Below, piece after piece: positions 1 to 12,800 of a stretch of 64,000 bases of DNA (the stretch's first letter is position 1; each line of letters starts with the position of its first letter). The DNA lies in the NCBI RefSeq assembly GCF_964204645.1, contig NC_134027.1, forward strand, positions 18,776,485 through 18,840,484. The letters are read 5' to 3'. Origin of the DNA: Tubulanus polymorphus (Eukaryota; Nemertea; Palaeonemertea; Tubulaniformes; Tubulanidae). The notes under the pieces were generated by a model that saw only the letters and a list, made by a program, of their open reading frames with translations, did no database searches and had not been told where the DNA came from. Both the position numbers and the translations under genes were made by a program.

Positions 1-113
1 TCCCTCTTACCTTGCGTTTGAGCGGTGGTTTTTCTATCTACCTTTCCCACCATCCTTGTGCTAGGCTAGTCTAGCAAAAACCATAGGAAAGGGTACAGTA
101 CTCGATGGAAATA

Positions 114-390
114 TTACAATTTTTGGAACTAAAATTTGTATTTCCGAGTAGTACTTACCCTTTCCTATGGTGGGAATCCCGCCCACCTGCCCCGCATAGC
201 TGTTTTTTTTTTGGTCTGCTATGACGAAAAAAGATGGCGGATTTCGCCGGTGGCTAAATGCAATACCGCAGGGCCGGGTCGTATAGAAAAACCATTGGCG
301 ATAAATCCAAATTTAGAAAATATTGGCAAAAACCATAGGAAAGGGTAAGTACTACTCGGAAATACAAATTTTAGTTCCAAAAATTGTAAT
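114..390. repeat. inverted repeat, 58-bp arms
   Basis: 114-171 and 333-390 are near-perfect inverted copies (starting CCATAGGAAAGGGTAAGTAC when read on the plus strand of the right arm), with a 161-base spacer. A partial third copy of the same motif sits at 80-110. Probably a small foldback/MITE. Confidence 0.7.
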
Positions 391-1006
391 TCTTCTTTAC
401 GCCAGTTTTTATGTTTAATTGTTTCATAATGCTTTGATTTATGTGATTTTAAATATTTACCTCCGCAATAACAATGCACTTTTTCATTAGGATTGAATTT
501 TCTAAATTCATCATCTAAATTACATTGAACTGCAATATCTTTAAATGATTTTTCATTATCTAATTCACATTGAATTCCAATATTTGATGAATTTTCATTA
601 TAGATAATTTGTTTATTATCAAAATTGAAATAATATAATTGTCTTTTTTCAATTCTTAAGTTAATCAAATCATTGTAATCTTTTGAAAGTATTATATCAT
701 CATTTCTTTCATTGAAAGGAGTTTTAAGAATATTAATTATGTTTTCATCTAAAGTTCCTTTAAAATTTATAACTGTATTTAATATTTTAGGATTTTTAAC
801 GCCATTATCAAAAGTATCTACTAGTTCAGTAATTAAATATGTTTCATTTGATGATATTTGATTAATCATAGTAATCTTATCAATTTTATAATACCTTGCG
901 GACACTAAATTTGTTGCTGAGATATAATTTTTAATGTTAAACTATGAAAATAATTTATTGGTTTCTTTTATTTCGATTTTAAAGTTGGGTTCTTCTTCTT
1001 CTGTCT
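219..1006 (-). pseudogene. virus-like element C-x-C zinc-finger protein, copy I
   Basis: Begins at ATG 1006 (MKTEEEEPNFKIEIKETNK), meets a TAG near 938, and is then open from about 905 to past 390. The C-terminal half has NEKSFKDIAVQCNLDDE, then a finger-like CYCGGKYLKSHKSKHYETIK (C-x-C, then spaced His), which looks like a small U1-type or BED-like zinc-binding unit. The same NEKSFKD-(I/V)-x-(V/I)QC and EKV-(H/L)-C-x-CG blocks occur in copy III at 27170-27598, so this is a family protein and not a chance frame. The final residues (219-390) are read from an inserted inverted repeat. Function unknown. Confidence 0.5.
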
Positions 1007-2204
1007 TCATTTTAATAACAAAACTTTTATTAAAATGAATCCAACACATATAAATATTCAATGATTTATGAATTATTTCACTCACACTTTACTCACACTT
1101 TTAATGTTTAAAAATCTAACTCATACAAATATTTTTACTCGAAATATGTTTAAAATATAAACTATTTCACTCACACTTTACTCACACTTTCTTCTAGTGA
1201 GTAGAAAATGAAAAATAAATTCGAGCGTGTGAGAATTTATTTTTCATTTTTATGAGTTTTGCGAGTAATTCAAGTAGAAATTGTTATTATTTTTATGTTT
1301 TTTCATTTTTTACGAGCTCGACCGTTCGACCTTTGGCTTGAAAGCCTATTATCCCTATTACTGACGTTCCCAGCACAAAACAAGGAATTTAAGACCGCCA
1401 CGGTACCGACCCTTGGTGCAAAGTGCCCATTCCCACCAAGAGATGTCTGTAGTCATCCGCATATTAACTCTCAAGTTCCCCAAAAGCTAATCATAATTGG
1501 GTTTTCTGTTTTAGGGTTTTCTGTTTCTTCACAGAAAACTAAGGGTCACAGGAAACCCTATTGATAATGAATTTCGTCTACTTAAAAAGCAACTGCATTC
1601 ATGGCACCTGGGTGGCCACAACCCATTAACTGTGGTTACGCCATCTGGTGTGCAAATATCCCATTACCATCCTGGATAAAAAATGTATTGATGTGTACTA
1701 ACTGAATATACCTTGAGTTAAATCTAGTTGGCCACCTGGGTCAGATAACATACGTCTATGGCCTGTACTAATACTGACGGATGTACGCGGTTCCGATTCA
1801 TGTAGGTTATCGGTTTGATGTTCCAGCAATTCAGCTTCCAGAAGTCTGCTATTTTCAGCCGATGATCCTCTGTAACTTACACTACCAAACGGGGTTGAAT
1901 CTAGAATACATAATCAGACAGGGATGAAAACGGAGCAGTTTGAAAAACGCGGAAATAAGTAAAACTATTAGGCAAACTGCAAACAGCAGTTGCTAGTATT
2001 TTGAAATTTCGAGGGGTTTTTGGTGCATCTGAGGCCCATTTTTCAGCATTGACTAATGACAAAATAAGACAGCTGTTGTTCATGTTGTTTGTTGTTTATC
2101 TCTGGAGTCAATGAAAAGGATGGCTGTGACAATATCCAAATGTTAGGTACATATAGTAATACCAGTTAGGTACAAATCCCTAGCTGCATGTTTTAGATAT
2201 TATT

Positions 2205-2714
2205 AGGGTTTTCTGACTTTCGTCGAAAACCCTCTTGAAATTCTGTTGATTATTATTATTATTATATATTTTCCGCCGATTTCGTCAAATAAAATTCATC
2301 TTCATTCAGATTCGGCAACTGACAGCTTCGAAACGAAATGTATAAATTGATACTGTAATAACGGTCTCTCTGAACCAACAGATTGTCTGAATGTACTTTC
2401 CATCCTATTTGAAACTTAAAATTACTTATTAGGTTACTGTAAATAAAGAATTGAATTGAATTGTTAGACAACAAGCACCGGCGAAATAACAGTTTGTGAC
2501 GTCATTTAGTAAGTAAATAAAGGAGGGCTCCGAGTATTTCCAAATCACGGGGGACTATACTGGGGTTAGACCATTCAACCAAAAAGAGGATTGCTCCGAT
2601 AATATCCAAATCATCTCATTTTATTTTTTCCATCGAATACCCGGTAATTAATTTTTCCTTTCGATCACATGCATCCAGAAAACCCGTTATTGCTGCTTTG
2701 CAGCTATATTTATA
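2205..2714 (+). mobile_element. ~510-bp non-autonomous element with hairpin ends
   Basis: Begins with hairpin AGGGTTTTC...GAAAACCCT (2205-2233) followed by (ATT)n; ends with GCTGCTTTGCAGCTATATT (2692-2710). The same 5' hairpin and (ATT)n start recurs at 16028 and the same 3' hairpin end at 26850-26869, which supports a dispersed family. Confidence 0.5.
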
Positions 2715-2832
2715 GTGGTAATTCTCTTAAATTCCTTGTTGAATGAACGTGACCGCAAAGTCTTAATATAAATTTCCCTCGTAGTGCTATAATATACAAT
2801 TATTGATTTGTTGAAACATGTGCTGAGGGGTG

Positions 2833-3113
2833 GCCTTTCAGTGCTGGCTTATTAATACCCTATAATGCTGAAGATAATTTGAAAATTCTGAAAAATTCCA
2901 CCCTAGTGTGTTGAATAACAGGAATACCACTATAGTGCGTCTACACCCTGGCGCGGTATATCGTTAGTTACTAATCTTTCACTATATTTGACAGGTGCTG
3001 CCATCTTTCAAGAGAGATAATTAGTAATTACTACATAAATCAATACACTGCAGTGGGGTGTACTAGCAAAATCCATCACTGATTCGTATACCACATTGCG
3101 GTGTAGATGCACT
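2833..3113. repeat. MITE-like inverted repeat, ~280 bp
   Basis: CCTTTCAGTGC at the left and GCACTGAAAGGG at the right. Inner inverted blocks GTCTACACC/GGTGTAGA. Confidence 0.55.
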
Positions 3114-3210
3114 GAAAGGGTTAAAGACGATTCTTCGCAACGATGTTGTATATGAGAGATCTAGAGATCGTAGCACCAGTTTTATAAGACGCTTTTACGG
3201 TCTGTTCATT

Positions 3211-3402
3211 AGGCTAAAAAAAATTGATACCTTGTTTCTCCGTTCTGCTGAGCTTAAAAGTTGAACCGGTGGGCTGCCTATCTACCCTATACATTACTTC
3301 TTTTAAAATCGTGATCAATGAACTGTTTTAAAAAATTTTATCATATTTTACAAAAAGGAACCGGCCGCTGCGGAGAAACAAGGTATCCTTTTTGTTTAGC
3401 CT
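3211..3402. repeat. MITE, 192 bp
   Basis: Ends AGGCTAAAAAAAATTGATAC and (inverse) AGGCTAAACAAAAAGGATAC, both followed inward by CTTGTTTCTCCG. Flanked by TTA-type bases. Confidence 0.7.
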
Positions 3403-3419
3403 TAAGTATGCTATGATCT

Positions 3420-6286
3420 CAACTCACAACTTTTCCTCAAAACTATAACCACCCCCACCCAGTTTCTCAACGGATCTACATGAATCACAAGAATGATAAC
3501 TAGAAAGAAACTTTTTAATAGGTCGACGACGGAGAATAGAAATTAAAACTCATACTCAGGGTGAAGACGAGTAAGGTTGGTTGGTAAGGCAAACACTGTA
3601 GTGCTTTTCAAAACACCTTTGCAAATCAGGTCCAAACTAAGTTCTGACTGTTAGACAAGAGTTAAGAGTCAACATATAATGCAAATTTAAGGTATTACAG
3701 AGATCTAAGGCAAAACGGAGCCAAGAACCCATGACAGAGGCCAATGACCATCGATCCATGGGGTATAAGCTTCACATCCATGTGTTAACACGGTTGTTTT
3801 GAAGCTGTGCACAGACTGAACCAAAGGGGAACTGCTAGCTGTACCCTTAGGGCATGGAGCTAGTCTAACAATCGACCAAGTGGAACAGAATCGGCAGTCT
3901 CATTTGAATTCTTGAATGATATCTTAGAAAGATTGATAATTGACTTGACAAATGTATGATAGATCCAGGAGAATGATACAAAACAACTACGATAAGGGCG
4001 TAGGCCGGTTTGACAAGTTAGTTACCTAATCGTTGGTGGTTAAAGATCGGATGGGGTATACTTGTGAAAATATCCGAATGTGAAACTAAACCAGCCACAG
4101 TCGAGGTTAAAACTTCTTACTGACAAAATTAAGTTTACTGACTCAAAGGTGTTTAATGGTTTCACAATTAATAGGATAATTTCTTATAGTATAAGTCATG
4201 AGTAATCATTTCTTCTGCTAATTCAAGACCTTTTTGACAAAACGAGTGTGTGGAGTGTGTAGCCTACGCGCAACCCGCTCCATAGCGCGCATTATCTATT
4301 ACTGATACATACAGTAACGCCGCGTGTATAAGGTGATATTGCCGACGGGACAGTAACTAATGTTATCGAGACGTGCTCTCATCACCGTGCTGCAAACTAA
4401 ATACACACAATCGGGCTCTAAAAACCGATCGCTGACGCGAAAGTCCAAAAGAATTGATGACGATTAATCATTTTACTTAGTAAAAGTAAGAAAGTTTTCA
4501 GCGTTGCTCGACGAACTGCGATCTGTAAAAACTATACTGTGCACTAGACTGTGTTATTAGACTTTTAGAGCGCGCGTGAACACCGAGTATCGATTCAACA
4601 CAGCAGCTAATGTTGAATCTATGTAGCACATGTACTCGCCCATAGTCCATATCACCGATGTGTAAACATTCAATTAATCCGTTGACATACACACCAAGAA
4701 AATACTGAACTTGCGGGCAATAAACGGTAATAAATTTCCCGATATCTATATATGGAACTAAACAACTAAATCAGAGAATAGGCCTATGTAAAGTGCAATT
4801 TCAAAAATGTATGCGTGGCACTATTTTAAGCGCGGACTAATACAGGTTAACTTCTAGACAAGGGCGGCGCTACTTTTGAGTTTCAATTTTTTTATTTCGG
4901 CAGTATTTAATTATCCAAGTAACAAAAATTCACCATATACGAACTCAACCTTCTGCGTTCAATATTTAAGCGACTGTGAAAGTTTCAGACGCGTACGTGG
5001 CATTAAATGGACAAAATCGTTTGACGTGACGGATTTCCCGATAACAATAGGAAGACGTGTACTACGTACCATCATCCTAAAAATAGATATCCAACCACGG
5101 ATTCATAGGCGTCGCCAGGGGGGTTCGGGTGGTGCGAACAAACTCCCTTTTTTCGACTAGGTATCTTCATTTTTTACTACATAGTTTTGTAAACAGCTTA
5201 ATACTATTTGTAAAGATATACATATTAAATAAAACAAACATGCAATCGTTGTCATTTTTTTCTCCGGTTCTAGTGTTTTTTCCACAAGGTAATCACTCAA
5301 GGTAGTGGGAAAATGCTTTAAATCGCTAATTTTCAAAATTTTCTTTAGGGGAGGACCACCAAACCCGTAAAATGGGATATCTGATTGGCTAATAATGACA
5401 TCATCTAAGCTGTGCATGTAACAACGCACTCGGTCTAGTGTGGCAGGGTTTCATACCGTAGCAATCTCAATGCCATCAGATTCGAATCCCTGTTGGAGGG
5501 GGAGGATGTAGCAAAATAAAAATATTCATGTAATTATATATTTATTGGATACAATTCAACAAGGATTTTGGAAAAAGTTGAGATTCTTCTGAGAAATTTC
5601 CCAGTTTTACCAGGTTATTCTTATCTATTGGACAAACCAGGAATTAATTTTTATGCTAGTACTCAATCCGAGTGTGCACAGGCCAGTTCAGAGCCAATAC
5701 AGGCTAAAGAAGCACTAAAATATTAACACGTTTGCTGCCGATGACAAGATAAATTGTCATGGTAGGTGTACCGCAGTTTGCCATAACAAGTTATATGGTC
5801 ATTGATTCAACATCATTTTATAGAGCGTTACAGAGACGAGAAATCGGCAAAATATCGTCTAACAGTATGGAGAGACAAAGATACTATTTGTGGAGGTAAC
5901 TCAACTCTGGTGCACACTTGAAATTTTTCAAATAAAAATCTTCAGAAAAGCTAAGAATTTCAGCTTCTTTTAGGGCGAAAATTTAGAGAGAATATAGCAA
6001 TTAAAATCATTCTATATCATTTTTACAACGAAACTTTTAATCTCTTTAGTTTTAGAGTTCTATTTGGTTTGTCACACTTTTTACTGGCAATGGGGACAGG
6101 AAAAAATAGAGAATCTCTTCACCATTGCCAGTGACGAGTTATCTTGTCATTGGTTTTTTAATAATAAAATAGATCAGTGTATTGATTTATCAATGTACAA
6201 ATAGTGTTGGCAGCATTTAAATCGTATAATGTAAAAAATTAGCATCGGCAATGGCGACTTCACTTTAACCACTAGGAAGCAGCGAG
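3420..6286. other. no gene seen
   Basis: No splice-supported or conserved frame on either strand. 5720-6260 contains repeat-like sequence around TGACAAGATAAATTGTCAT and its diverged echoes. 5425-5505 has a B-box-like GATTCGAATCC, rejected as a tRNA. Confidence 0.4.
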
Positions 6287-6754
6287 CTTGTTAACTTGAA
6301 AATCGGAAAGTGAAAAGTTGCAATTTTCGACGCAAATCGATATGAGAAAAATCTCCACGTACGAAATTTGCTATGGCAAACTGGTAAAGGGCAAATGCCA
6401 TCAAAATTGAACTTTCCGTGATTACCTAACCAGAAGAAACTTAAGTATATTTAACGGCCTGAGATTTGTCTATCGAGAATAAGTATCTCTAATTAGACGT
6501 AAATTAGTCATTTATTGATCCTTGTTAACTTGAAAATCGGAAAGTGAAAAGTTGCAATTTTCGACGCAAATCCACATGAGAAAAATCTCCACGTACGAAA
6601 TTTGCTATGGCAAACTGGTAAAGGGCAAATGCCATCAAAATTGAACTTTCCGTGATTATCTAACCAGAAGAAACTTAAGTATATTTAACGGCCTGAGATT
6701 TGTCTATCGAGAATAAGTATCTCTAATAAGACGTAAATTAATCATTTATTGATC
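6287..6754 (+). repeat. 234-bp tandem duplication
   Basis: 6287-6520 and 6521-6754 are consecutive copies starting CTTGTTAACTTGAAAATCGG, with about six mismatches (roughly 97% identity). It lies just downstream (minus strand) of the candidate CFAP20DC terminal exon. Confidence 0.9.
6745..6750 (-). promoter_or_regulatory. candidate poly(A) signal of the CFAP20DC short form
   Basis: AATAAA on the minus strand about 90 nt after the candidate stop codon. An identical hexamer sits in the other copy of the tandem duplication at 6511-6516. Confidence 0.3.
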
Positions 6755-6837
6755 CTTCACTTTGTGCGTATAGTTGACATACAACATGGAAATCCTGGCG
6801 AAGCATTTCCTGGAAAATAGGCCTGGCAGGCAAAGAG

Positions 6838-6893
6838 TTAATTATATGCATTTTCAGAGCACATGAAGCCTTCCATGGCAAAAAGTGGGAGCA
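6838..6893 (-). CDS. CFAP20DC: possible terminal exon of CFAP20DC
   Basis: A strong acceptor (CTCATTGTTTCAG after a pyrimidine tract) opens a frame matching the phase of the previous exon. It gives LPLFAMEGFMCSENAYN and a TAA at 6840-6838. A minus-strand AATAAA at 6750-6745 is placed for cleavage. The exon runs into repeat-derived DNA (a CAAAGAGTTAA-type repeat edge and a 234-bp tandem duplication). It may therefore be an exapted or alternative end, with the true C-terminal exons left of the window. Confidence 0.42.
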
Positions 6894-9800
6894 CTGAAAC
6901 AATGAGAAAACAAGAGCACCAGGGGCCAAAAGGGCTAGCTTGTTTGCATCCACCTTTTTTCAGCTATATGTGACACTTTAAGCCTCAATCTTATTCATGC
7001 AAATTATTCACACGGTGCAATTTAGTTCATGGACAGGTAGTTGGCAAGAAAAATGTAATTAGTGTAATGTAATGCAATTTATGTAGTCAGATTAGTATGA
7101 TTACATACCATCAGTTCTGGACTTTCCTGCACTATTGCTCTGTTGTAGTACTCTACCACTGAGTCTTCCAGTTGGAATACCCTATTTTAACAACAATAAT
7201 TGAATAATCAATAAATAGCTCAAACAAGTTTTCTTCATGTAGGTTTGAGTCTTACCTCTTTTGAATTGTGTTTTCTATGAGTAGGTGCAGATGGAACTGG
7301 AGCTGGGACCTTTGAACCAAAGGCAATACGGAACCCATCCAACGTTGAATTCTTTCGACTGCTGGAGTCTAGAAATGAGAAACATATCTTATATGCAACA
7401 TTATATAAACAATATTGATCACACGGTTAACTCCCTCAATAGAATTTGTGGTACACCCAATAGTTGCAGAATTCAAATAGGCTTGGAAGATGAATTTCAT
7501 ATTAGGAACATGATTTTTCAAAATTATCAGGATCATCTAACCTCCCACTATTTTGATTTTTACTCGGAGACTGGTGTTTTTCAGATACCTCTGAACCCTA
7601 ACAAAGTTCCTGAACCTGACCCCATCCCTATCTGAAGCCTTGTCCAGGGCAATGAAAAACGATGAAACAATAGCCCCGAACACACAAGCATTTTTGGAAC
7701 GTGCCAAATTTGGCCCGGAACAACTGTTCACATGGGTTTTAAATTGGCACGGATCAGGCTCGGGCCAATTTGGAACCCGTGCCAAATCGTTTCGGTGTGA
7801 TCGCGGCTAATAGCTCATTAGCTAGTTATGTTTATAGCAAAACATAATGCAATGAACTGGCAGTACTGATGGGAGCGGGAAGACCAAAATGATCTTCTGT
7901 ATGGTGAAAGGGATGGAGAAGTACATATGTTACCTTTAATGTATTTTTGTATTAAAAAATTGGTATATAGGTTACACAGTACAGCCTAGAAGTAACATAA
8001 CTCATAACGCGTCCATCGTTTGTCGGAGATCATTGCGTTTTCGTTTTTAATAAAACAAAATAAAAACGCGAATCAAACTAGTTACTGCCGCGGTTCAAAT
8101 TCAAAGCGTCTGGGGCGCACACATCTAATACACACACGTATTAACAGCAGCTCCCATTTTTAGAGTGCAACATCTTGTATTTGGATGACTACATGGTAAA
8201 ATACACGCAGTAACATTATAAACGCCTAATAGAAGTGTTTAAAGATTCGTTGCACCCATAAGCATTCAGTGAAACGCATAATTCTGAAACGGATATTCGT
8301 CCCTAATGAGTGTCGAACGCGTTGGGAACTAGACGCAAACAAATTACAGTATGCAGTTTGAACGATATAAAACTAAACGCAAACAAAAACAGAGTTACGT
8401 TTTTTCTAGGCTGTACCATAATAGTTGATTACCTGATTCAGTGAGAGTAGCAGAAAGAGGTCGTTGAGTTATATCTCCTTTACCCCGACTGTCGCACAAC
8501 TTGATTAAATTTACATTTAACACCTATGAATAAATCCAATTATTTATATTCACTAATCATCGTATACAACTTCAACGTGTAGATAACAGCTTCGATATAC
8601 TGGAACTGAATATTTTAGGCTAACTCTTTAATGCACGCAGTTAAGCCAATAAATCAATTAAGCTCTAAAAAGAAGTACTCTAGAAGTAATCAAAATCAAG
8701 GTTTGCTAATGCGAGAGCCTAATTAACTAAACACTAAACACAACTAATGATGGTAATCTAATAGTTAGAAAATCATCCATATTGCTCTGAATTTACAATT
8801 ACCCATCAGGGATAGTTTTCAGGAGTTACCACTAAGGGAGCAGTTATTTCATATCGGCCCTGTTGATGCCTTATGAAACAAGAAACTAGGCCTATTTCAA
8901 AATTGTCAAAAATTTACAACAAATTTATCAATTCCTCTCAAATGAGTGCAATATTGATTAAGGACTCTTAGAATTTACCACATGGGTTCAAAAATCTGCA
9001 AAAGTTTACCTAAGTATCGGATATCGACATTCATTACAGCAGGGTTTAAAAGCATATCTAAATTTTAGTTGCAATGCACACACAGCCTTTTGTCCACTGG
9101 CGGACTATGTGCTGCATAGCAATGGCATAGAATCAGAGAAAACGGTGTTATTGGTATATTTGCTGAATCATCAATGAATTGCTTTTCACTATACTCATAT
9201 AATAATGGAGATACTGAGTCATTGGACAACATATCGCATCATTCAACCCAAATAAATGAAGAAGAATGAAGGGTATCAACTTCAAAGCTCCCATATTTGA
9301 AAATATGCAACTGACTTGGGCGAAATCAACTTAAAATGACAAGGAGTACAAAATATCTTTAAATATGTAACTAAAGAACATCTTACTGCATATTAAACAG
9401 AGAAGGCATTAGGTTTTCCATGAAATCAAGTAAAAATTACCCATGAAAATGTGAAGATGAGAGGTTTTTTAATCTTTAAATTTTTTTGTCCCCAACGATA
9501 ATGAAACATAGCTCGAAAAAAGCACCTTTAACCCTTTTAAGTTCAAGTTTTTTACTCTGTGACTTCCCTAGAAATTCAATTATTTTCGGCCATTGGTGCG
9601 CTTTTGAAAACTCATATTTGAAGCCATAAAGTTCAAAAACTATCGGTCCTATAGCTTAGCAGCGAAAAAAAAGTTTGTAGACAATATTATGACCTTTCAT
9701 ATGATACCAGGTTCGAGTATTTTAGTTAGATAGCATTGGTCAGTATTTGTCAGATTCATCAGAGTCGGGGCCAGGACTTGGCCTTGAGAAGGGTTTGATT

Positions 9801-12800
9801 TTCGTCGTCTATATCATAAATATCATCTGAACTGTTTTAAAAAGTCACTGGATTCACTGTCTATTAGCTCTAAGTCGTCTCCAAACTCATCATAAGCAAA
9901 GATTTATAATAAAACTTGATCTGTATTCATGATTTTACCTTATTTATTTCGAAAAAATGACAAATTTTGACTCAAAATTGCTCAAAAACAATGAATTGCA
10001 ACCATCAAAAATTTTTACGGCGAATAATCGACAGAAACGCCATCTACCGACTAACGATGTGCTATGATGAAAACCTGTAGGTGAAACGACGATTATTTAC
10101 ACTTTTACAGCTCACGCCGGAGCATGAACGTAAAGCCAATGTTTTTCCGTCTCGACCTAGGGTCGAGCATGAACTTAAAAGGGTTAACATAACATCATTA
10201 GGAGAGATATTTTGATGTTTTCAAACTAAAGCTAGTCTACCAAAGGAAACTAGGAGGCCCTCTAACCTGTGGGAAGGGAGAGGGGTCAACAGTCAACAAG
10301 TTTTTGACGAGTTAGTATGCTCTAATTCATAACATCGAAGTAAGAACTCAATGAATAGTTTTTAAGTTTGGATACACTTGTTTCTTAATCATTGAATCAA
10401 TTTACCCTTCTGGCATTATTTCCTCTGGCATTTTTACACCCCTGGCAATTTCACCTCTGGCATTTTTACTTCTGGTATTATTACCTATGGCATTTTTACC
10501 TCTGGCATTATTACTGTGTACCGAATCTCATACATCGGCAGTGGGTCGGTCCGTCGTTTTTGTTAAAAATAAAATTTATTTCAATGAATTATTTTGGGAT
10601 GGCCTCATAAGAATATGTTATGTATGTCTAAACTGTGTATTCATTATCTAGTGTAAATAAGAATAACAGGTCCATGTAATTAATTTTCCTCATATTTCCT
10701 TCCAGCATTTTTACCTATGGTGTGATTTTTCCTCTGGCATTTTTACCTCTGGCATCAGATACAATATCAACTGTGCAATTCACCCTGATATAAGTCATAC
10801 AATTTATAATATATATCTACAATTTCATATTGAAATGTTCATAATATTCTTTATCTCTGACTACATGAAATACTTATTAATAATCAAAATAATGATGATA
10901 ATATGATATTACTAAATATAGTATTAATGTGTGCTTTAATCAACATGTCAGACTACTTAATATGCATTCATAGTAATTAGCTCTAGTCAATGCTCATCAA
11001 TAAGTAATTTGTGTGTCTAAAACATGTCACTAGGTGTTAGTTTGTGAGTCCTCATGTCTATAACCTGTCTGACACCTAGTTATAACATCATACTCATGAT
11101 TCTGTATATAAAGACCATGTATAGTTAAAGATTGTACATATAAGGTTTCACTGCATTGTTGTTCCTGATGGATTGAATCCTGTACCGCTGTTGTAATGCT
11201 AGTTCCTCAGCCAGCCTGCCCATACAACATCCAACCGGTTACAATTTGCTCATTAATTCAAATTACAAGCATTCTTTCTGTATCAATTTTGCCAGTTTGC
11301 CATTTCATCAATTTACTTATTTTCTTGAAAATTTCAGGACCCTTCCTTTTTTGGAGTGGGTGTGTCTGGAGTTGAAAGGTGGCTTTTTATTTATACATAT
11401 ATAAGACACCCCTTACCATACATATAACCCATAATAAGAGTAACTACAGAAGAGTGCCATATTCTTTCTCACCCGTATAAACCGGCATCTAAAAAACCAT
11501 ATCTATTGTTAAGTATGAATGATTTCATCAGAGGCTTCAAATTTACCTGTGTGACATGGTTCAGTTCAGTTGGTAATTGACATTGTTTTGGAATTACATC
11601 TAAATCACTGGAACTGTTCAATGTGGCAACTAGATAAAACAATAACAAATTCTTAAATACAACAGGCCTAACAGATAATTGATTAACAAAATGTACAGCA
11701 CCAACACAGCAGCTGTTAATCTGCAGTCTGTATCCTCAGACAATTGACAGACGATCGCTATCCTTAACAAGAGCCCCAAGGCTAAATTTGGTCAAGTCCA
11801 ATTTAGACCTGGACCAAGCGTTCACACTAAAATATGGTTCCAAAATAGACTGGTCTAGTTTAGACCGGTCTAATTTGGCATGGTCTCAAAGAGCGATCCA
11901 GGTCCGGTCCAAATTTTGTGTAGATTGTGAGTCAAGTTTATTAAGTTTTTAATGCTTCTATTATCGTTTATGTAATTATTTTTAAGTAGGCTTACTGTTT
12001 TTCCTCCCTATACCATGGAAATGTTTGTAGTGTAACAAATATTTGTAATCGTATGTCACGGTCATCATCCGTTTTACTTCAATGATTTGAATCGTGTTTA
12101 AACAACACTTAAAGTTTCAGAGTGATAGAATAAAATCAAATTGGCAAAAATGTCTAAACCTGACAGTGGACCAAATTGGTCAAATGAAAGAACATCTTGC
12201 TCTACATGGAATCTGATAGCAAGACTTCATCCAGGCCCAGTTAATCATTTAGCAGATTAGCTTGTAGGCCCAGTGACAAGCGATTCTATCACGCGTGTCT
12301 AAACTCAGTGCGAACACTCATCAAAATTTGGTCGGGTCTTAATTTGGACCGGACCCGGTATGGACCCATTTAGACCGGTCTAACTAGTTGACTTGTGAAC
12401 ACGGTTATTGATCGTCTCAAGGAGTGGGTACAGACAGCAGATTGACAGCTGCTAGCATTATTTATATTAAATTTTAATGTGCATGTGTGTTTTAAATTTA
12501 TCATAATACAATTTTGATATTACCATCATCAGAAGTTGTATCCATTGGTTGAACTTTCATCGTAAAAATACGTCGTATTCTACAATTAGCACAAACTGTT
12601 AAACTTTCAATAGCTTTAAACGTTTGTAATTTCCAAGTTCCACCAATAAATGACACCATGTCTAAACACAAGTTCATCCACTATAAATAGAAAACATAAA
12701 TTCTTACCATAAGTAAGCTTTGATGTTTTGCTTTGAAAGAATTTCTTTGATTTGAAAAAATATCAGATGAAAAAGTCAGACTTCCAAGCTGTTGAATGAA

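Larger units (their letters stand above)
1..1345 (-). mobile_element. virus-like AT-rich element, copy I (truncated)
   Basis: Minus-oriented remnant. Its outer end (about 1190-1345) carries the family's terminal block: the motif CTCACACGCTCGAATTTATT (read on the minus strand) and an AAAGGTCGAACGGTCGAGCTC stretch (1308-1337). The same block occurs at 17790-17870. Inward lie tandem ACTCACACTTT motifs (1075-1185), then a zinc-finger protein gene. The inner end is broken by a small inverted repeat at 114-390. Similarity to the Maverick/Polinton type of gene set is inference. Confidence 0.5.

Noticed and set aside
1259-1564. 101-codon plus-strand frame after the virus-like terminus
   Set aside because: Crosses the element boundary and a hairpin repeat; no splice or start context and no recognisable protein.
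5435-5510. tRNA-like segment with GATTCGAATCCCTG
   Set aside because: The T-arm has a mismatch, no acceptor stem pairs, and no A-box lies at the right distance.
10392-10610. 72-codon WHFYLWHYY-rich frame
   Set aside because: Pure translation of the CTCTGGCATTTTTAC minisatellite.
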